Shown here one piece after another: positions 48,361 to 61,783 of a stretch of DNA of 64,000 nucleotides. Source of the DNA: Paratinospora sagittata (taxonomy: Eukaryota > Streptophyta > Magnoliopsida > Ranunculales > Menispermaceae); assembly GCA_035771175.1 (NCBI GenBank), contig CM069608.1, positions 9,690,019 to 9,754,018 on the forward strand, written 5' to 3'. A model generated the notes under the pieces. The model worked only from the letters and a program-made list of their open reading frames with translations. It was not told the DNA's origin and did not search any database. The translations under genes were made by a program, and so were the position numbers. Position 1 is the stretch's first letter; the number at the start of each line of letters is the position of its first letter.

Positions 48361-51300
48361 TGTAGCACCCGTGCCTTTAGGTGACGTCATTTTGACCCAA
48401 AGTGTACCCGCAGAGTACCCGTATGCGTATTCGTATACGTATGTGTATATGTATTTTGATGCTCGAAGCATGTAAGTTCGAGTGTCTTTGCATGATTTTA
48501 GGTCATAAAGAGTGCGCATGAAGTTTCGGAACCATCGGAGACCCGTTCGACGTCAAAACATGTCGAAAACAGTGTTTTGGATCCAGTAGAGCTCGCTCCA
48601 TGGAGGAAGAAATTTCGGTCACAAATTACATTAATGGTTTGATCTTCTAGATCCGTTGTCCGATTGAGCGGAAAGTTTTTCAGTTCATTCTTATATGATA
48701 GATCTTCATTATGAACGGTGAAGATCTTGATCGGAGTTACCTACTATGAGTTATAAGACTCCAAAAACTGTTTCACGAATTTTCTTACGCAGTTTTGATC
48801 AAACAGTTAGATATCGCATTCCCACCGTTGGATTGAGTTTAACGTTTACCAGAATGTTGGTAACTGACTCATGCAACTTTTGAACGGTTAAGAGGTTAAC
48901 TTGGTGGGTAGTTTGCAAGATATTGACTATCTAAGTGCAAGTATTACAACAGGAAAACTGATTTTTTTGATAGTTTTTGGCAACTTTTAGTTATGGGCCC
49001 AAACTTGTCTATTTAAGCAACCAAAACATAATTTTAGGCTCATTTGCTCATTTCTCAGCCAAGAAAAAGAGAAAGGAGCTGGAGAGGAGAAAGATAGAGG
49101 AAACCTAGGGTTTGTGGATTTTGCTCAAAATCCTTAAGGTGTGCATGTTTTTCCTCATTGTTCTTCCTTCAATCTCTTTGGTTCATGCATACTAGTGTTG
49201 TTTTGATGCATAAATTGTATAAACCCAGATTTGAAGGGTTAGTGGAAATCAAATGTTGTCCAAATGCTTTGCATGTTTGATATGTGTGTTTAGAGTGTGT
49301 TGGGAACCCTCTAAAGGCAAAAACCCCAATTTCTAACAAGAAATTAGTAGGTTTTAGTATAAATGACCTAGTCTTGGTTCATTGACCTAGACTTTGACTT
49401 AAGTTTTGCATGCCATCTATGATGGACTGATCAGTATTAGGGACTGATTCATGTATTTAGCTTGAGATTTTAATGGTGAAATCATATGGTTTAGTGTAAA
49501 TGGTCATTGTTTGGTTCATGGCCTTAGGGTTTTCCAAAAGTCATGCATGTCAACTATGTTGTGCTAGGTGGCATTGTGAATGAAACAATGTTGTTTGATC
49601 AGTAAATTTTGTGGCTATGTATGGTGTCCTAGTGTTGACAATATGGCCAATGTATAAAAATTTCTAGAATTGGGGCTTTTGATGCTCTTGATATAAAATC
49701 TGGAAAATTATGCAATGTAGGTCTAATTGGACATGATTAGGGTTGTTTGATGATTGAATTCAGTGGGTTCTCATAATGGACACCCTAAGGTTGACTAATT
49801 TTGATGTAGGCTAAGTATTTGACATTTTTCATGTACTTTGGCAATTTTGCATGTAATTTGCCCAAACTGGGACTTTTCACCCAAAGCAAGTCAATTTATG
49901 AAATTGACTTGGGGATTGTTTAATTGGACCCAAATTGAGTAGAATCATGGGTTTAAAATGTTAGAACCTATGTTAAATTGATATGACTTAGTTCATTTTG
50001 ACCTTATGTTTTATATTGGCCTAATTGAGGATTTTGACTAAGACTTAATCAATTGATGAAATTGACTTGATGTATAGTCTAATTGACCCTAATTATAATT
50101 GAATGTCATGTATATTAGTGGTTGGATCATGTGATCACCCTATTACATTCAATTAAGGTCAATCTTAGTTTAATTGAGTCTAAATGATCAAGTTGGGCAT
50201 TATGGAAATTGGCTCAAGGGGGTAATCAATTTAGAATCTAATTGACTTTAGTTTGGGTTTGAACATGGGGTTTTGACACACTTTATGACTGATTTTCAGT
50301 TGTGTGAACCATGTTATTTCCAGGTTTTGTGATTGATCTTGAACCCGTTTAGTCAATTGGAGAGTTTTGGCGATTGGATTGGCTAGACTTAGCCAATCAA
50401 GAGTGAGTGTTCTTTTACTTTTGGATTATTTATATGTGGCATTGTAGTATAGAAATGTTTTAAATGCTTATGTATGATGGTATGCATGTTTTAATATTCC
50501 ATGAAATACATTTGAGCATAATTCATTGGGATGAAATTTTGGGTTGAGGCTCCTAATTGGAATTTCCTCTTTTTGGGAATTTTCGTAAGTTTAGCGGCGA
50601 TCCCAGTTGTGTACCTAGCAGAGAGTTTTATGGCTTGTGTATGGGTAGGTTAGTTTAGGCTAATCTTACGTGCTGCACAACCCCAGAAATCCTATTAGGA
50701 TACGAGTATTGAGTGTGTGTTCAGGTACTGTGTGTAGCGAACCAGCCTTGAACCCTCGTACTCAGGAGGTGTTAGGATTGCATGAGCATGACTACAAATG
50801 TTATGCATCGTCTTATGTATGACTTGATCCATTATGTTAACATGTATGTAATCTATTTCGTCATCATGATATTTCAACTGTTTTATGATCTTACCATGTT
50901 TTATAAATGCACGTATATGCCACTTGTAAATAACATTCATAGAGCTGGCTGTAGCTCACACCTTACCATCTTCTTTCAGGACTTGATAGAAAAGGAAAAG
51001 GGACGGCTTGACTGTGGAGCGTCCCTTGTTTTTGTTTCATGTAGGTGTTGTACATTTAATTTTGTATTTTGATAATTATGTACATGATAACTAGTAATTG
51101 TATATTTAACACATAATTGGGATGTGTTGGGTTTTGTATCATTTTGAAGACTCTAGAATTTTATATTTGTAAAAATTTGGAGAAGTAATATTTTTATTTC
51201 ATTATGATCATGTTAGTTGGTTGTTAAGGATGTACTTTTATTTCTTTTTGGGGATTCGTATATGTATTCGAGAGCTGACACGACGTCGGGGGTGTACCGA

Positions 51301-51361
51301 CGGAGGGTATACTCAAAATTTCCCGTGCCGGTCATGACGTCACGTAGAGTGGGTCATGACA
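48361..51361 (+). repeat. 5' LTR of the gypsy element
   Basis: 3001 bases, unusually long, with no gene of its own. Short open frames in it (for example 50782-51072) recur in the 3' LTR with the same sequence and have no protein features. It contains ATTGACTTGATGTATAG-like repeats. Confidence 0.85.
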
Positions 51362-51560
51362 ACTATGGTATCAGAGAGAGTGTTTTATGTTTAAATCCTT
51401 AAAAAGAATAAAAGACTTATATGACATTATGATTGGCTTTATGAGTATAATTATAGGTAGTTATCTTAATGGTAACTTTTTCCTGGATTGTGATCCTGAT
51501 TGAGCTTTTCCTTATTGTGAATTTCAGATATTTACAAGAGAGGAAAGAGCAGGATCAGCC

Positions 51561-52790
51561 ATGGACCCAGAGGAACCCCTTAGGCGTATAGAGGTAGTCT
51601 TAGAGGCCACTCAGTAGCAGCAGGCCCAGATTCTCGAGTTGCTAGGCCGTACGCAGGGTGTTAGGTCACCAACGCAGGGTGATGTAGCTGCGGCTGTAGA
51701 ACACAGTAATGTGGCAACAGTAGTAGGGGATCAGGCAAAGTAGGCAGGACCAGCTGGGGTCCAGCATGCCATAGTTGGGGAGACTGAGGCTGAACGGGCA
51801 GAAAAGAACCGCTTTGAGAGGGTTATGAAAGCCTTCAAGAATAGGAATCCTGCTGAGTTTTTGGGAGGTCTTGATTTAGAGCTTGCTGAGGGATGGTTGA
51901 CTCGGATGGAGACCATTTTTAGTGATATGAGGGCGTTTGAGCATGATAAGGTCAAGCTTTCCAGGTTGAAGCTGATTGACAAGGCTAATAAATGGTGGTA
52001 ATGTGGAGCGTCTCGAGGGCGAGGTACAGACTTGGACTAGATTCAAGGAGTTGTTCTTTGTAGAGTTCTATCCACGGTCCGAGAGGGATCAACGTCGGAT
52101 CCAGTTTCTACATCTGACCTAGGCAACATGTCCGTGAGAGAGTACGAGCAAAAGTTCAACAGGTTGGCACTCTTTGCTCCAGAGATGGTTTCTACCGATG
52201 AGCTGAGGATGCAGAGGATACGGGATGGTTTTCGAGACCGTATCCGTCAGGGTTTGGCACTGGCTGGCGTACAGACTTATGCACAGGCTATGGGGCAGGC
52301 CGCAAATTTTGAGGCCACAGAGGCCAATTCTCGGATGAGATTACCTGCAGCAGTCCAAGCACCCGCAGCTCCTACAGTTCAGACTTAGCAGACAGGGTCA
52401 GAGGCACAGTATTTCAGTTGCAGGAGAGGCCGACGTAATAAGAGGTTGAGATTCAGCGGTAGTGGATTGAGGCATTTATAGCCTCTACTCCAGTATCAGT
52501 GGTACCACTAGCTGCGGGCTAGAGTGTTCAGATTTCTAGTCGATCCCAGCAGCAGCAGCAGAGTTTTGTCAAATCTTGTGGACAGCAGACAATCGGGGCC
52601 GAGTCGCAGGTTGTATCTTCTGCACCTAGAGTACCGAGGCCGATTGTGTGTTATGGTTGCGGAACTCCAGGGCATAAGAGGAACCAGTGTCCACAGAGGA
52701 TGCCTTTTGGTCAGTTTCGTCCTACATCTGCACCTACCAGAGAGCATGCTAGAGCTGTTACGTAGGCAGATCCTGAGGCCAACAAGCAAC
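51561..52790 (+). pseudogene. Gypsy gag with zinc knuckle
   Basis: Starts at ATG 51561 (MDPEEPLRRIEVVLEATQ then TAG at 51615). Recognisable gag features: FKNRNPAEFLGGLDLELAEG, WLTRMETIFSDMRAFE, REYEQKFNRLALFAPEMVST and the CCHC knuckle C-YG-C-GTPG-H-KRNQ-C at about 52649-52690. There are TAG stops at 51615, 51741 and others at CAG-like positions, and a frame change near 52000. Confidence 0.8.
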
Positions 52791-52825
52791 TAATAGAAGG
52801 TACAATCAACATTTGCAATTCTTTT

Positions 52826-55800
52826 ATGTATGTCTTGATTAATGCTGGTTCTACTCTGTCATTTATTTCTGGTGGTGTAGTAGATAGATTGAGATTGTCT
52901 ACTGTTAGGACTAGTATGTCGTTGATCTTGAGTACGGCGGCTGGTGAGAGAATTTACCCTAATATGGTATGTGTGGGATGCATTGTGAGATTCGAGGACC
53001 ATGAGATGTCTATTGACCTTAGAGTCTTAGAGTTCCAAGAGTTTGACGCCATTTTGGGTATGGATTGGCTGGCAACGTATCACTCTCACATTGATTGCTT
53101 CGGCAAGAGGGTTATCTTTCAGATACCTGGAGAGCCAGTCTTCGTCTTTCGAGGCAGGACTGCATCGAGACCACCTACCTAGGTAGATTAGCCACTAATG
53201 ATGAGGTTGCTATGATGGCGAGTTTGACGCCAGTGGATGATGTGGGTCAAAGTATTTAGCTAGCAAATATTCCTGTAGTCTGCGAGTACCCAGAGGTTTT
53301 TCCTGATGAGTTACCTGGCTTGCCGCCTAGGCGAGAGGTAGACTTTATCATTGAGTTGATGCCCGACACTAAACCCATTTCCATTCCACAGTATCGTATG
53401 GCACCGAAAGAGCTGAATGAACTCAGAGCCCAACTTGATGAACTGATGGACAAGGGATTTTTTTCCCCTAGCATGTCATCTTGGGGAGCACCTGTGTTGT
53501 TCGTCAAGAAAAATGACGGGAGTCTTTGTTTGTGTATAGACTACCGTCAGTTGAATAAGGTGACTGTCAAGAACAAGTATCCACTTCCTCGTATTGATGA
53601 CTTGTTTGATCAATTAATTGGGGCCAAGTTCTTTTCGAAAATTGACTTGAGGTCTGGGTACTATCAGTTGAGGATAAGAGATGAGGATGTGCCGAAAATT
53701 GCTTTTCGGACGAGGTATGGACATTACGAGTTTCTAGTGATGCCCTTCGGGTTGACTAATGCACCAGCTATGTTCATGGATCAGATGTAGAGAGTGTTCA
53801 GGCCGTTCATTATAGTCTTCATCGATGATATCCTAGTCTATTCTAAGACAAGAGAGGATCATGAACGTCATCTTAGAGTTACCTTGATTCTTGGAGCCTA
53901 GGCTGTATGCCAAGCTGAGCAAGTGTGATTTCTGGATGACTGAGGTGAAATTCTTGGGTCATGTGGTTAGTGCAGAGGGTATTTCTGTTGATTCTGCTAA
54001 GGTTGAGGCAATCATTGATTGGCCAAGACCTACCACAGTGATCGAGATTCGTAGCTTTCTGGGTTTGGCTGGCTATTACAGGAAGTTCGTGAAGGAATTT
54101 TTCACGATATCCGCGCCGATGACTAAGCTGACTCAGAAGAACGTGGCCTTCACATGGTCGGATGCCTGTGAGAGAACTTTCAGTGAGTTGGAAAAGAGGT
54201 TGACTACAGCTCTAGTGTTGATTCTTCCAGAGCCTGGGAAAGAGTTGGTGATTTATACTGATGCATCACTCTTAGATCTGGGATGTGTACTTATGCAGGA
54301 GGGTCGAGTGGTTGCATATGCATCTAGACAACTTAAGGTGCATGAGCACAACTACCCTGTGCATGATTTGGAGCTGGCCGTTATTGTATTTGCACTGAAG
54401 CTATGGAGGCATTACCTTTATGGTGAGAGGTTCACTTTGTTTTCTGATCACAAGAGTTTGAAGTACCTTTTTGATCAGAAGGAGCTGAATATGCGGCAGA
54501 GGAGATGGCTCGAGTTACTAAAGGATTATGATTTCTCTTTGGAATATAATCCTGGCAAAGCCAATGTTGTGGCTGATGCTTTGAGCCGTAGGCGAGCAGA
54601 GACTCAGGTGGTTGCTTTTCAGATGGCCCAGCAGTGGCATTTACTTGAGAGAGTGACTATGATGAGTATACTCTCGAACGCACCACTTACTGAGATATGT
54701 GCTCAGATGCACGTGCAGCTTGCGGATGCCCATATTTCGCGGGTTAGATATTTATAGGAACATTGTCCAAATTATGATATGTACCGTGGATACGCAGACA
54801 ATGTTGACCAGGCCGATTGGCAGATTGGTTCAGATGATGTCTTGCGGTATAGAGGGAGACTATGGATCCCATATGATGCAGAGTTGCATGCTGAGATACT
54901 TCGAGAGGATCACAGGTCTCAGTATACTGTTCATCCAAGGGTGACCAAGATGTACCATGATATGAAGAGATCTGTATGGTGGCACGGGGTGAAGAAGAGT
55001 ATTGCTGAGTATGTGCAAAGATGTGAGGTGTGCCAGCAGGTTAAGGTTGAACACCGAAAGCTTGGAGGTCAGATGCAACCATTGCCCATACCCGAGTGGA
55101 AATGGGAACACATCACGATGGATTTCGTCATGGGATTGCCGAGGTCTCAAGGCAGATTTGATGCCATTTGGGTTGTGGTCGATAGATTGACCAAGAGTGC
55201 GCACTTCCTTCCTATGAGCGCCAGGGACTCTGTGGATAGACTGAGCAGATTATATGTGAGAGAGATCGTGAGATTTCATGGAGTGCCCTTGTCTATCGTG
55301 TCGGATTGAGATCCACGATTTGCATCGAGGTTTTGGCAGGCCTTGCAGACACGATTTGGGACCCGCCTCCGACTCAGTACAACATTTCATCCTCAGACGG
55401 ATGGTCGGTCCGAGAGAGTGATTCAGATGCTGGAGGATATGCTCTGGTCTTGCATTTTAGAGTTCGGTGGTGGTTGGGGTGAGCATTTTCCCTTGTGTGA
55501 ATTTGCTTACAACAACAGTTATTAGGCTAGCATCGGTATGGCACCGTATGAGGCTTTGTATGGAAGTCCCTGTAGATCTCCAGCTTGTTGCTACGAGGTG
55601 GGTGATACGCAGTTATGGGGCCCTGATGCAGTTGTTGAGCAGACTGAGAAAGTCAAGCTAATTTGGCAGAGGTTGAAGTCAGTTCAGGACAGGCAAAAAA
55701 GTTATTATGATAACAGACATTGGCCGTTAGAGTTTGCAGTGGGAGATCTAGTTTTGCTTAAGGTCTCACCACTCAAAGGTCAGATGAGGTTCGGTGTCAG

Positions 55801-56170
55801 TGGGAAACTTGCCCCTAGGTTTATTGGGCCATTCCGGATTGTTGAGAGGATTGGACCAGTAGCGTACAGGTAGGCTTTACCTTCTCAGCTCGAGGATGTT
55901 CATGATGTATTCCACGTATCGATGTTGAGGAAGTTTAATGAGGATCCATTGAAGGAGTTTTATCTCGATCCAGCTCATGTGCTTGATGTGAATCATCTGT
56001 AAGTTGGGGAGGATACGACTTACGAGGAGTTGCCTATTCAGATTGTGGCTCGTAGGGTTCAGAAATTGAGAAATAAGGAAATCCGCTTGTGCGAGTCAGA
56101 TGACAATTCCACGATAATGAAGAGCAAACCTGGGAGCGCGAGGACCAGATAAGGGAACAGTTCCCCGACC
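52826..56170 (+). pseudogene. Gypsy pol (protease, RT, RNase H, integrase, chromodomain)
   Basis: Protease: the active site reads LINAGSTLSFIS where DSG or DAG is expected (Asp changed to Asn). [35 protein letters not shown], and the catalytic FIDDIL at about 53819, next to a small deletion. RNase H: [12 protein letters not shown] and [20 protein letters not shown], ending [16 protein letters not shown]. Integrase: HHCC finger (H-HDMKRSVWWH, C-EV-C), MDFVMGLPRSQG, the SIVSD region and ERVIQMLEDML. A chromodomain-like tail (EEQTWEREDQIREQFPDLF) is at about 56109-56180. Stops occur at 53788, 55307, 55523, 55871 and 56000. Confidence 0.85.
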
Positions 56171-56230
56171 TCTTTACTGATTGAGGTTAGTTCTCTTGCT
56201 TTTATTTTTGAGGACAAAAATATTCCTATT

Positions 56231-57015
56231 TTTGAGATACTACATTCACAGAATGTAGTATCTCAAATATCACTTGTATCCTCACCGTCTTTTACCAATA
56301 TCACACACCTTATTTCAGTAAAGTTAGATCCCAAGAACTACCTATTCTAGAAATCCCAATTTGTTCTACTTCTTCGTTCTTATGATCTTTTTGGATTTGT
56401 AGATAGTTCAATTCCATGCCCGTCACAATTTCTTCATGGTTCTTCCTTTGATATTAATCCTGAGTATCATTATTGGATTCAGCATGATCAACATGTTAGT
56501 GTTGGCTTAATGCAACGATGATGACTGAGAGTGTTCTTGCCTTTGTAATTGGATTGTCGACTGCTTGTGCAGTGTGGAGTGCATTAGAATGTTGATTTGC
56601 TTTGTTATCTCGCTCACATATCATCTAATTGAAGACTGAACTTCAAACAATCAAGAAAGGCACTCTTTCTATTCCTGATAATCTGTAACGTCTTAAACAC
56701 ATTGCTGATAGTTTGGCTACTGCAGAACACCATGTCGATGTTACTGATCTTATTTTTCACACTCTGAATAGCTTGCCTGCTAAATACAATCCGTTCAAAA
56801 CATGAATACGAATTTGTGAATCTCTGATTTCTATTGAGGAAATGCATGTTTTGTTGTTGTGTGAGGAATTATCAATTGAATCTTCTTTAAAACCTAGGAT
56901 AGATTCTTCTCCTTGTGCGTTTGTTGCTTCATATACAATTTATGAGAAATTCATGGTATTTGGTGATTGTAACCTCTTGTTTGCTACAACATCAATTTCT
57001 GATCATAACTCCAAG
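56231..57015 (+). repeat. Duplicate copia gag segment next to the gypsy 3' LTR, with a 17-bp inverted junction
   Basis: 56251-57015 is about the same sequence as 47595-48360 (copia gag), preserving small stops. Immediately before it, TTTGAGATACTACATTC (56231-56247) is a perfect inverted copy of GAATGTAGTATCTCAAA (56251-56267), with a 3-base spacer. The homology then runs on without a break into the gypsy LTR at 57016. Confidence 0.85.
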
Positions 57016-59555
57016 TGTAGCACGCGTGCCTTTAGGTGGCCTCATTTTGACCCGTAGTGTACCCGCAAAGTACCCGTATGCGTATTCGTATACATATGTG
57101 TATATGTATTTTGATGCTCGAAGCATGTAAGTTCGAGTGTCTTTGCATGATTTTAGGTCATAAAGAGTGCGCATGAAGTTTCGGAACCATCAGAGACCCG
57201 TTCGACTTCAAAACATGTCGCAAACGGTGTTTTGGATCCAGTGGAGCTTGCTCCATGGAGGAAGAAATTTCTGTCACAAATTACATTAATGGTTTGATCT
57301 CCTAGATCCATTGTCCGATTGAGCTGAAAGTTTTTCAGTTCATTCTTATATGATAGATCTTCATTATGAACGGTGCAGATCTTGATCGGAGTTACCTACT
57401 ATGAGTTATAAGACTCCAAACACTGTTTCACGAATTTTCAGATTTTCTTACGCAGTTTTGATTAAATAGCCAGATATCGCATTCCCACCGTTGGATTGAG
57501 TTTAACGTTTACCAGCATGTTGGTAACTGACTCATGCAACTTTTGAACGGTTAAGATGTTAACTTGGTGGGTAGTTTGCAAGATATTGACTATCTAAGCG
57601 CAAGTATTGCAACAGGAAAACTGATTTTTTTGATAGTTTTTGGCAACTATTAGTTGTGGGCCCAAGGTTGTCTATTTAAGCAACCAAAACGTAATTTTAG
57701 GCTCATTTGCTCATTTCTCAGCCAGAAAAGAGAGAAAGGAGGTGGAGAGGAGAAAAAGAGAGGAAACCTAGGGTTGGAGGATTTTGCTCAAAATCCTTAA
57801 GGTTTGCATGTTTTTCCTCATTGTTCTTCCTTCAATCTCTTTGGTTCATGCATATTAGTGTTGTTTTGATGCATGCATTGTATAAACCCAGATTTGAAGG
57901 GTTAGTGGAAATCAAATGTTGTCCAAATGCTTTGCATGTTTGATATGTGTGTTTAGAGTGTGTTGGGAACCCTCTAAAGGCAAAAACCCCAATTTCTAAC
58001 AATAAATTGGTAGGGTTTAGTACAAATGACCTAGTCTTGGTTCATTGACATATTTGACTTAAGCTTTGCATGCCATCTATGATGGACTGATCAGTATTAA
58101 GGACTGATTCATTTATTTAGCTTGACATTTTAATGGTAGAATCATGGGTTTAAAATGTTAGAACCTATGTTAAATTGATATGACTTAGTTCATTTTGACC
58201 TTATGTTTTATATTGGCCTAATTGAGGATTTTGACTAAGACTTAATCAATTGATGAAATTGACTTGATGTATAGTCTAATTGACCCTAATTATAATTGAA
58301 TGTCATGTATATTAGTGGTTGGATCATGTGATCACCATAGTACATTCAATTAAGGTCAATCTTAGTTTAATTAAGTCTAAATGATCAAGTTGGGCATTAT
58401 GAAAATTGGCTCAAGGGGGTAATCAATTTAGAATCTAATTGACTTTAGTTTGGGTTTGAACATGGGGTTTTGACACATTTTATGACTGATTTTCAGTTGT
58501 GTGAACCATGTTATTTCCAGGTCTTGTGATTGATCTTGAACCTGTTTAGTCAATTGTAGAGTTTTGGCAATTGAATTGGCTAGACTTAGCCAATCAAGAG
58601 TGAGTGTTCTTTTACTTTTGGATTATTTATATGTGGCATTGTAGTATAAAAATGTTTTAAATGCTTATGTATGATGGTATGCATGTTTTAATATTCCATG
58701 AAATACATTTGAGCATAATTCATTGGGATGAAATTTTGGGTTGAGGCTCCTAATTGGAATTTCCTCTTTTTGGGAATTCTCGTAAGTCTAGCGGCGATCC
58801 CAGTTGTGTACCTAGCAGAGAGTTTTATGGCTTGTGTATGGGTAGGTTAGTTTAGGCTAATCTTACGTGCTGCACAACCCCAGAAATCCTATTAGGATAC
58901 GAGTATTGAGTGTGCGTTCAGGTACTGTGTGTAGCGAACCAGCCTTGAACCCTCGTACTCAGGAGGTGTTAGGATTGCATGAGCATGACTACAAATGTTA
59001 TGCATCGTCTTATGTATGACTTGATCCATTATGTTAACATGTATGTAATCTATTTCGTCATCATGATATTTCAACTGTTTTATGATCTTACCATGTTTTA
59101 TAAATGCACGTATATGCCACTTGTAAATAACATTCATAGAGCTGGCTGTAGCTCACACCTTACCATCTTCTTTCAGGACTTGATAGAAAAGGAAAAGGGA
59201 CGGCTTGACTGTGGAGCGTCCCTTGTTTTTGTTTCATGTAGGTGTTGTACATTTAGTTTTGTATTTTGATAATTATGTACATGATAACTAGTAATTGTAT
59301 ATTTGACACATAGTTGGGATGTGTTGGGTTTTGTATCATTTTGAAGACAATGAATTTTTATATTTGTAAAAATTTGAAGAAGTAATATTTTATTTTATTA
59401 TGATCATGTTAGTTGGTTGTTGAGGATGTACTTTTATTTCTTTTTGGGGATTCGTATATGTATTCGAGAGCTGACGGAACGTCGGGTGTACCGACGGAGG
59501 GTATACTCGAAGGTTCTCGTGCCAGTCACGACGTCAAGTAGAATGGGTCGTGACA
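57016..59555 (+). repeat. 3' LTR of the gypsy element
   Basis: 2540 bases. It lacks 463 bases (equivalent to 49478-49940 of the 5' LTR); the junction is at about 58137/58138. Otherwise nearly identical to the 5' LTR, including the GTCGTGACA end. Confidence 0.85.
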
Positions 59556-59559
59556 CCAA

Positions 59560-59850
59560 GGGCTTTCCCTAATCACTTTATTCTTATCCACCTCAAAGCT
59601 AAATTGGAATAAAAAGAGATTTTTTCCTAGAAAAGTAATGTCTAAATTTCTAGACGATTTCCACATTTTAATTATAGCTTTCGAGAATGCTTTCTTGATC
59701 ACCGTCTTCTCCAAGAAAAGTTTCCTTGCAACACATTAGATTAACATTCTCCCCCCCTTCATTCATAAGGGCATCATCATTTTTTACCACTCTTTCAGCA
59801 ATAGACAATTTTAATGGTTTCCATCTCTTGAGCACTGCTTCTTCTTCCAT
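59560..59850 (-). pseudogene. LINE ORF1 N-terminal fragment (other half of the split LINE)
   Basis: Two overlapping minus-strand frames encode a DUF4283-like plant LINE ORF1: LKLSIAERVVKNDDALMNEG in one and FSKAIIKMWKSSRNLDITFL, then GKNLFLFQFSFEVDKNKVIR and SPW in the other. A frameshift separates them. The last residues SPW lie at the gypsy junction. It continues on the other side at 47361 in the same strand and order. Confidence 0.7.
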
Positions 59851-60546
59851 TACGTACGATGGAGGCTCTCACTGCTCTCACGATGGAGAGGATGTATTGG
59901 TTGGTTACATTTGTTGGAACCTTTTGATTGTTATTAGATAAGACTTAATTTGAAGGTTTTTGATTAAGTATTTAAGCTCTGTTAAGAAATAATACCACTT
60001 AATTAGATAATAACATATAAACATAAAAGGTATTTAGATATATTAAAAATGTAAATGAAATCAATGTAAAATATAAAGCACGCAGGATTTTTTTTGTAGT
60101 TTGCAATAGTAATCCATACAAGAACCAAATAAAATGATAAATCATTTTTGTAGTGTACTAAATCTCAAATGTGAAGCCTATCTAAATGCTCATTAACTCT
60201 GTGTGACCCTAGGGCCCATACAGATATCCCTTTCAACCTTAAACCTTCTAAAATATTAATGACTTAATTGATATTGAATATACAAGTGTACATGTATATA
60301 AGAGAATGTACTCAGTGCACAAAGATATATAAATAGGAAAATACTTTAGAAATACATTTTTCAAATATATTTTATTGACATTGCCTTTGAGAGTTAATTG
60401 ATCGACTTGAATCATATATTAACACGTGATTTGAGACAATCTAACAACTCATAAGGACAATGTCAACAAAGTGTATTAGTCAAGCATTACTCGTACAAAT
60501 ATATATGATAAATCAAAAAGTTACATTCATATATATTGAAGGCAAA
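59851..60546. other. AT-rich spacer and 3' flank of the reductase gene
   Basis: No coding feature recognised between the LINE fragment and the reductase stop codon at 60547. CTCTGTGTGACCCTAGGGCC lies at about 60197-60216. Confidence 0.4.
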
Positions 60547-61571
<1,025 letters not shown>

Positions 61572-61783
61572 TCATGTATTGAAGGGAAATTAATGAACAT
61601 AGAAAAAAGGCCATTAATTCGCAATCACCCATACGATAGCTACTTCTATACATATCTATGACATGGATATTTCTCTATGACATGGATATTTCTTGATGTA
61701 ATATTAATGTGAATGCATTAATTCTTCCTGTTGTAAAGCTCTCTTATAAATAAAATATCATGCATGAATATATATATATATAT

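Larger units (their letters stand above)
48361..59555 (+). mobile_element. Ty3/gypsy chromovirus with about 3-kb LTRs
   Basis: 5' LTR 48361-51361 and 3' LTR 57016-59555, both starting TGTAGCAC and ending in a GTCATGACA/GTCGTGACA motif. TGGTATCAGAGAG, a methionine-tRNA primer site, starts at 51366. The internal region encodes gag, protease, RT, RNase H, integrase and a chromodomain-like tail. The flanks carry CCAAG on both sides (48356-48360 and 59556-59560), consistent with a 5-bp target duplication. Between the pol end and the 3' LTR lies a second copy of the copia gag segment. Coding regions have many nonsense codons, so it is inactive. LTR size and chromodomain suggest the Tekay/Del lineage. 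Confidence 0.85.

Noticed and set aside
50782..51072. 96-codon open frame in the gypsy LTR (also at 58979-59269)
   Set aside because: Repeats only because LTRs are duplicated; no signal for protein coding.
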